Below are positions 58,184-64,000 of a DNA stretch of 64,000 nucleotides, piece by piece. Made by a program: the position numbers and the translations under genes. How positions within the stretch are numbered: position 1 is the stretch's first letter; each line of letters begins with the position of its first letter. A model generated the notes under the pieces. The model was not told where the DNA came from. It made no database searches and saw only the letters and a program-made list of their open reading frames with translations. The stretch comes from Lunularia cruciata (lineage: Eukaryota; Streptophyta; Marchantiopsida; Lunulariales; Lunulariaceae), in NCBI GenBank assembly GCA_948567375.1, contig OX419755.1:70498944-70562943 (forward strand), read 5' to 3'.

Positions 58184-60140
58184 GGTAGAGGTAGAGTACC
58201 CAGCCAATTGATCAGTTGATCACATAGCACACTGATTATTTATGCAAAGGTGGACCGGGTGTAGACTAAACTTTGTAAATAGAAAATCTTCCATATTCAA
58301 TTCAAAGGCAATTGAACTGCCTTGTCTTTCGTGCCCTCGTTGCTGTTCCCTCCCGTACCCTACAGTACTTTTCTGCCCCCTCCTATCACACTGCAGCCGT
58401 TTCTGTGGATTCAGGGCTGGCGGGAAGGAGAAGGACCGAGATCTGTCTCTAAACCATCTTGACTGCTGTCCTTTGGGTCGCAAGGAAGAGGTCATAGATC
58501 TGCAAATCAGATTTTACTTACCCGCAGGAGTGTCTCGTTGTGATCAGGAAAACCGACACGCGCACATATCGATACAAACGGGAATGTTGCAGTGAGATGA
58601 TCGTAAATGTCAGTGGCTTAACTTCCATCGGTTCTTACGCTCTACTGTATGTCAATTTTATAGGGGAAACACCAACGATACAAGCACAATCGCTCTCCCT
58701 GTGCTACAGTAACTGGATACGACTTGGAATATCCTGGTGCTTGTGGATTGATTGGTTCTGAACATACAGTTGCGAAACGCAAAGCGGCTCAAACTATACC
58801 CCATCTTACTGCACCATCAGGATCTTTGCGTGAAACCTTAAGTCGACGCTGAGCGTGTTGAGGACTGGAAATTTCTTATTTCTTCCATTTCGCGTGGCTT
58901 TCTGCTGATGCTTTGGTGCTTGCTTTTGCGTGGCTCATGCTTTGTCCTTTGGTACCAAAACTTAATTTGCGCTAGTTAGAAAGCATAATGTTTCCAGATT
59001 CGAACCTCCAAAACGGTGCAACCAATTTAAACATTTAGTTTGTCAGTTTGATCCGCCTTAATTTTTGAAACTGAACTGTATTTGGAAGGAAGACCTTTGT
59101 TGATAATCCATTTATCATGGATACAACACTTTGCTTCGTGTGTGCATCTTTTCACATTAATAACGGCCTTTCACATGATTGTGAACAACGGTTACTGAAG
59201 TGGTCACTAAGTCTCGTCAGAAGGTACTAGTACATCGTCACTTGACCAACGAAGGATCTCTACAATAAAAAAGGAAGTGTTAATGAAGAAATTAAAGCGC
59301 GTGCACCTAGTCGATATTGGATGAGACAGCGTCGGCCTGAGACCAGTTTGCAGAAAAGACATGCCAACTACGAAGGACTGCAAAGTGGCGAAGGGGTCCA
59401 CTAGTCGTAAGCAGTTCATCTAATCTACAGAGAAACTCTTATTTAGACAAATAAAACTAAAGGAATCAGCAATGAAGTCACTGAACTGTCATATGTGAGG
59501 GCGCAAGTTCTTGAGTGTGGCTAGGACATGTTATACGTACATTGAAAACTACGAACAGATCGGAACGATCGTTTCCACTGGAATCTGGGTAGAGAACAAA
59601 GCTCCACAGAATAGCTGGATGGAATAACCTCAAATGTATATAATCCAGGTCAGGTAGTGGCACCACTTGGATCAGACAATGGAATGGGCTTCAGTACATG
59701 CTTTCGCACCGCGGCTAGAGCCTTGAAACCGTGTAGTCACGTCTGCGCTAGGAACAGATTAAGCGCAGTTCAAATGAGACGGGCTGTTCATTTCTATGAT
59801 TAAGGCCTGTAACTGACTAGACAAAGCATCGTCCTCATGAACGACGCTCCCGTATCGCCTTTAAGGTGGCTTTGGCGAAAAGATCTCAATGCAGAGTGGA
59901 GTGGTCTAGGTATTTACACGAGTGTATTTTCGTATTGTGATGGAGCCAACTTACCTGTGAAAACGGCCAGAAGTTGGTATTTGCCTGCAATGGGATCATC
60001 TACTCAATGGACAGCTGTACGTACTCGTAGCTGGCCATCTGTAGGGTGCTCAAGTCCTGGGCAACGTATAATATCCTAAGATGGCGAAAGAACAGCTTTG
60101 GTACGTGCCCTTGGCAGTGGCATCCTGCTCGTAATTGCTA
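58184..60140. other. Intergenic region between two convergent genes
   Basis: About 2 kb that should contain the 3' UTRs and polyadenylation sites of the coiled-coil gene (+) and the POT1-like gene (-). No coding region, RNA gene or mobile element was recognised. Confidence 0.5.
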
Positions 60141-63100
60141 TCAACCTGGAAAGGTGGTAGCAAACACGCGATAACACCTACTTTCCCAAGGATTGGACTT
60201 GTCCGTGTAATAAGACATGAGACAGATCTTTATCCACGGAGGGTCACGTTCATAAGATGGCCGGCCGTCCTCATGATATTTGTATCCTAAGAGCTTCTGG
60301 ACTTTCCGTTCAAGAGCACCAACGAGTGCACTATCGCAGCACAGATCTGCTGCAGGATGTCCGTTGAAAAACTTAGCCTGCACAGTACAAACATAAAATA
60401 TAACATGAAGGCATGGTTGCATATTTGAGAACTAAGAGCAGAAGCCGTTCGAAGAACGGGGGATCGAGAACCCACTAAGAATGGAACCGAGAACGTCCAT
60501 ATGAAATGCATGCATGACCGTATGCAAATAGAACTGAATTTAATATAAGCAAATGGAATGTAACTGAATCTAACATTACGAAGATAAGCGAAAGTAACAA
60601 TACACTTCGATGGTATATCAACATCGAGCAAGGACGAGAAGACAGCTTTAGTTGAGGATGGGTGGAGTGGAGCGAAGTGGGAGAGGAGTGGATGGTGTCA
60701 TGGCTGTGTTGGAGAGAAGCGTGAGAGGACTCGATATGAGGAGATGAGAGCAGAAGCCGTTCGAAAAACTAAGGCGAAGCACAGACATGATATAAATATT
60801 TCCTGATCAATACCATTCGAGAACTGTTATACATCATGTAATCGATAAGCGCTAAGCAAAGCATGTAGCGAAATAGTACACCACATGTAAGCGAAGCCCA
60901 ATAAGCAAGCTTAAAAGATTAAGTAATCTTTGGAATTGGAAGTCTGTATAGGAACCACGAAACAGACAAACAAATGTGGGGTGGAGCGAAGTGGGAGAAG
61001 AGTGGATGCTCTTTCGCAGCATGCTCATGCTCTATTTAGTGGGTAAATGTAAATATGTAAATATGTTATGTAAATATGCAAGCATGTGTTCATAGAGCAT
61101 GCTGCGATACACAATATCCAGTCCACTCCGAGCGAACGCTGCGCTCTGGGAGGACTGGATATGCCTTCTCGCAGCATGCTCTATGAACAAATGATATAGC
61201 CTTGCATGCTCTATGACAAAATGAGGCAATCAACATAACACCAAACGGAAGTAGCCAGACTCTCATGAAAGTCTGCACGGAACACATTTATCACTTCAAC
61301 AGTACCCCCATTAGGGCCCAGGTAGCTGGGTAGGAGTAACAGTACCTCTCGTACCCAGTTTGCGTCATACTTATGAGTATACAGGAGCAAACTCTGTTAC
61401 TTCCTGTAAGGATTCGCTCATGAAAAAGTTTAAAACCCAAGCAGCAAGCGCATGGTGGCAGGGGACAAGACCTGTAACTTAAACATTATCTTTAACGACG
61501 AATGGCAGGACGCAGATTAAACTACGGAAGCATGGGAAGATACCTGAGTTATATCTAAGAAACCAAACCCTAAAGCAGGAAGGGTAAACTGAGCTAGTTA
61601 TGCAGGGCAGCCATTGCTACGCATGAGAAAAGGAACGATGACACACACCACTCATTGCAAAGTCAGCCAAATCAGAATGTTCTGAAGTCCAATGACAAAA
61701 GATCCTTAGATGATAAATCAGACTTCCACCTGCGAGCTGTACTGCACTAACTTGACAGCCTGTTTGGAAGAGGTGATTGGTGCTAAGTACCACGTACGGA
61801 GTAGGTGGTGAGTGGTAACCAATACCACAAGTTACATACATAACTGGTACGGAGATTAATATGTAGTACTAGCTATCTAATGTACGGGAGCATGCATACA
61901 TACGAGTACTGACAGAGCTCAGCACGGCGGAACAGATAAATATGAGCAGTATGATTGCAAGGGCTTGATATCTCTGTTTGACCTGTTAAGCAGCAAGTGA
62001 ATACCTGACAATTAAATGTTGAAGGTATCCGGGAAGTTGGTAATGAAGATTACTAGCCATCATGTCAGTTACTGAATGAAGTAGAGATGTTTATGGAGAA
62101 CGTTTGTTACTGGCATACTACAACGTACTCCTGGCATACCATCGGATCAAATTAATTGTGCAACAGTACACGACGAGTAAGGTTTGATGAGTAGAAAGTC
62201 TTGTTTACCCCATCTTCACCAAAGCAATATGCATCGATCCTGCCAGTCGGGTCCTCAAGTGTTAACCTCACTCCATATGCGAATGGCGGATTCCAAGAAC
62301 CTTGATCCGCATCATCCTTTGGTCCGTTTCCAGGAAGGGGAACACAAAAGTTGCAAACATCTGTAGGAAATGTCGATGTTACTCGTACTAAACATCGGAA
62401 TTTGTACGTGACCTGAAAGTCATGAGTAGATTTAGTTCTCAGTCAATAAAATTCATGAGGTGCAAATTGAGGAAAGGCATCAGCAGCACGGTGGTGCACA
62501 CCAACCGCAAACAACCTCTGAAGTGCTCCGTTCTAGCTGCTTACCTGAGGATGTGTCAAAACCTCTCTCAAAGTCGAAAACTCAACGTGCTCAAAATCTG
62601 TCACTGTAACAAATCGAAAACTGAATTAGGCATGATATTAAGAATTGCTTTGAGATTGTACCCCAAAAGCTTATGCAGATTACAGATAGACCTACCGGTC
62701 AAAGTTTGGGGAGGTTTTGTTGACGATTGTGGCAGGCGTCCATATTCAGTAAGAGTCCGTTCTTCGTAGAGGCTGCAATGTTCATTGACTAAAGGGTGTG
62801 TTCAAGCTGGGTCAATGATTGTTGGTTGCAAGATACGACATCATTCGTGTTGTATAAAATTGAATGCCAGTGACGAATCAAAGTGCCTGAATTCCTAGCA
62901 AACAGCTTACGTTTCACACTTCTTCACCAACTCTGTGTCAGTTGAGAGGAGGCTAATTTTGCTCTCCCGAGTGAATACTGCTTCCACCATGCCTGACTGG
63001 GTTCGACTCGCGAGATTGCGAAATTTTACCCAGTCTCCACGTTGAGGTAATTGTCCAGGCAAATTGTCCAACTGTACCTCGGGAATAACTGGAAGCATTG

Positions 63101-63831
63101 TACCGATAGATGGGAAGTCGAAAAGCACATCTCGAGGTGGAAGTGGAATATGCTTAGACTCCAAGTCCGATGCCGTTGGCCCGAAATCTTTCTCCTGCCT
63201 GTAATTGTCAGGCCAATTGAGAGGCATGTTAGTACGAGATGTATAGACGTCAAAAGACAGGGATAATAACACTATGTATACAATTTCCATCCAATGTAAA
63301 GCTGGTTCGACAGTTATGGAATCGAGCCTCTGAGAAGTTACTCGTGAGTAAACCCACATGGAGCTCTCCCTAAGGAAGATCTCACTTCATCAGAACTCAA
63401 GATTTCACCATCCATGTTCCCGGACAACAAATTTGAAGTGTAAGGATAATTCAGCAGTGGACTCGAAACATAATCAACGTACAAAACCGGTATGGTCCTT
63501 GGTGTAGCATCTGTGCCATCCCAAACATAAATTATTGTAACCCGGTGAGGCAGCTGTCTATCGTCGACATAGAGAATCTGTGCAACAAAGAAAGGAATGC
63601 CCTTCAGTCCGTTGTTTCCACAATTCAGAATGGTTGACAGTTTAAGACTTTGATCAACCTGAAGTGAACAATAGTCATAGACCACGTCATATATTTACAT
63701 GAACGTGAAAGTGACACATGGTCGACTATCGACGTGCTCGGACTACTGACAATGATAGAGTACCTTGCAGCACAAGTCAAAGTAGGTGTTCTCTTTAATG
63801 CCGCTTATTGAGACAAGGTAATCGCTGATCC
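60141..63831 (-). CDS. POT1: POT1-like telomere single-strand DNA-binding protein (3' six exons; 5' end outside window)
   Basis: POT1 proteins bind the telomeric G-overhang through OB folds and protect chromosome ends. Minus-strand exons by eye: 63,764-63,831, 63,354-63,577, 62,911-63,198, 62,545-62,620, 62,209-62,412 and 60,141-60,377, with GT-AG borders and consistent phases, ending in TGA. Telling segments are ISDYLVSISGIKENTYFDLCC and YVWDGTDATP (first OB fold), LPPRDVLFDFPSIGTML and GDWVKFRNLASRTQSGM (second OB fold), and FRFVTVTDFEHVEFSTLREV. Also seen are VTYKFRCLVRVT, a cysteine-bearing DVCNFCVPLPG, and the C-terminal RDPPWIKICLMSYYTDK and ESRCYRVFATTF. The start of the second exon was placed at 63,577 because it gives the family-like join CCK-ILYV; a longer exon from about 63,660 is possible. 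The N-terminus is beyond the window. Confidence 0.9.
60378..62208 (-). other. Last intron of the POT1-like gene, repeat-rich
   Basis: A 1.8-kb intron, far longer than the gene's others. It holds a 101-bp inverted repeat at 61,088-61,188, repeats of GAGCAGAAGCCGTTCGAA at about 60,436 and 60,747, a repeated GGAGCGAAGTGGGAGA segment at about 60,668 and 60,984, and several GCATGCTCTATGA-type units around 61,010-61,215. No coding sequence was recognised. Confidence 0.65.
61088..61188. repeat. 101-bp nested inverted repeat in POT1 intron
   Basis: Outer arms GTTCATAGAGCATGCTGCGA (61,088-61,107) and its exact reverse complement (61,169-61,188). Inner arms ATATCCAGTCC (61,114-61,124) and GGACTGGATAT (61,152-61,162). 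A further short GAGCG/CGCTC pairing lies near the apex. The transcript would fold into a long hairpin. Confidence 0.85.
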
Positions 63832-64000
63832 CTAAACAAGCAAGCAAACGAGGAACGAACAGAACGGTTTAGGGAAGAGTGAGAAAGAGCCCTGATCACA
63901 GTAAACTCATGTACTTCGGTCAAGCCTGTGCACTGAGTTGAAAATTTTCCAACGACGCATGAAGGACTCATAAGATAGATGAAAAACTCGATTCTCTCAC

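Overview
The window is nuclear DNA of a land plant, most likely a bryophyte (probably a moss; species not determined). Three host genes with many short, phase-consistent GT-AG exons flank or border a block of about 41 kb that is almost entirely nested LTR retrotransposons. The calls come from reading translations and repeats by eye; no database search was run.

Left flank (1-7,744): the last ten exons of a plant-type glutamate-cysteine ligase (GSH1; first step of glutathione synthesis) on the + strand, then about 4 kb of AT-rich intergenic DNA with copies of a short GC-rich interspersed repeat.

Retrotransposon block (about 7,745-49,265): element B (7,745-13,804, -) is an old, decayed chromovirus holding a solo LTR of family C. 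Next comes E (14,214-49,265, -), an old Ty3/gypsy element with very large LTRs. Its internal region and 5' LTR occupy 39,586-49,265. Its 3' LTR is stretched over 14,214-39,585 because three other elements sit inside it: C (14,795-21,405, -, chromodomain Ty3, 5-bp target duplication AAATG), A (22,128-27,770, -, a young, nearly whole chromovirus with 423-bp LTRs differing at 3 positions) and F (about 30,226-39,407, +). E's 5' LTR shows what each of the three insertion sites looked like when empty. A second solo LTR of family C lies inside E (44,780-45,517).

The two most interesting observations are in these fossils. F carries, between its protease and reverse transcriptase, a C5-cytosine DNA methyltransferase domain (motifs I, IV, VI and VIII recognisable, Dnmt3-like layout), and at its 3' end a PHD-finger pattern, so it once encoded both a DNA-methylation writer and a probable chromatin reader. 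The LTRs of A (and, in relic form, of its older relative B) are packed with GAA/TTC heat-shock elements directly upstream of a TATA box, which predicts a heat-responsive retrotransposon family.

Right flank (49,266-64,000): about 5 kb without recognisable genes, then an unnamed six-exon coiled-coil gene on the + strand (54,500-58,183; 935 codons plus stop) ending in KEN-box and D-box-like motifs. Convergent to it are the last six exons visible of a POT1-like telomere single-strand-binding protein on the - strand (60,141-63,831), whose 1.8-kb last intron contains a striking 101-bp inverted repeat.
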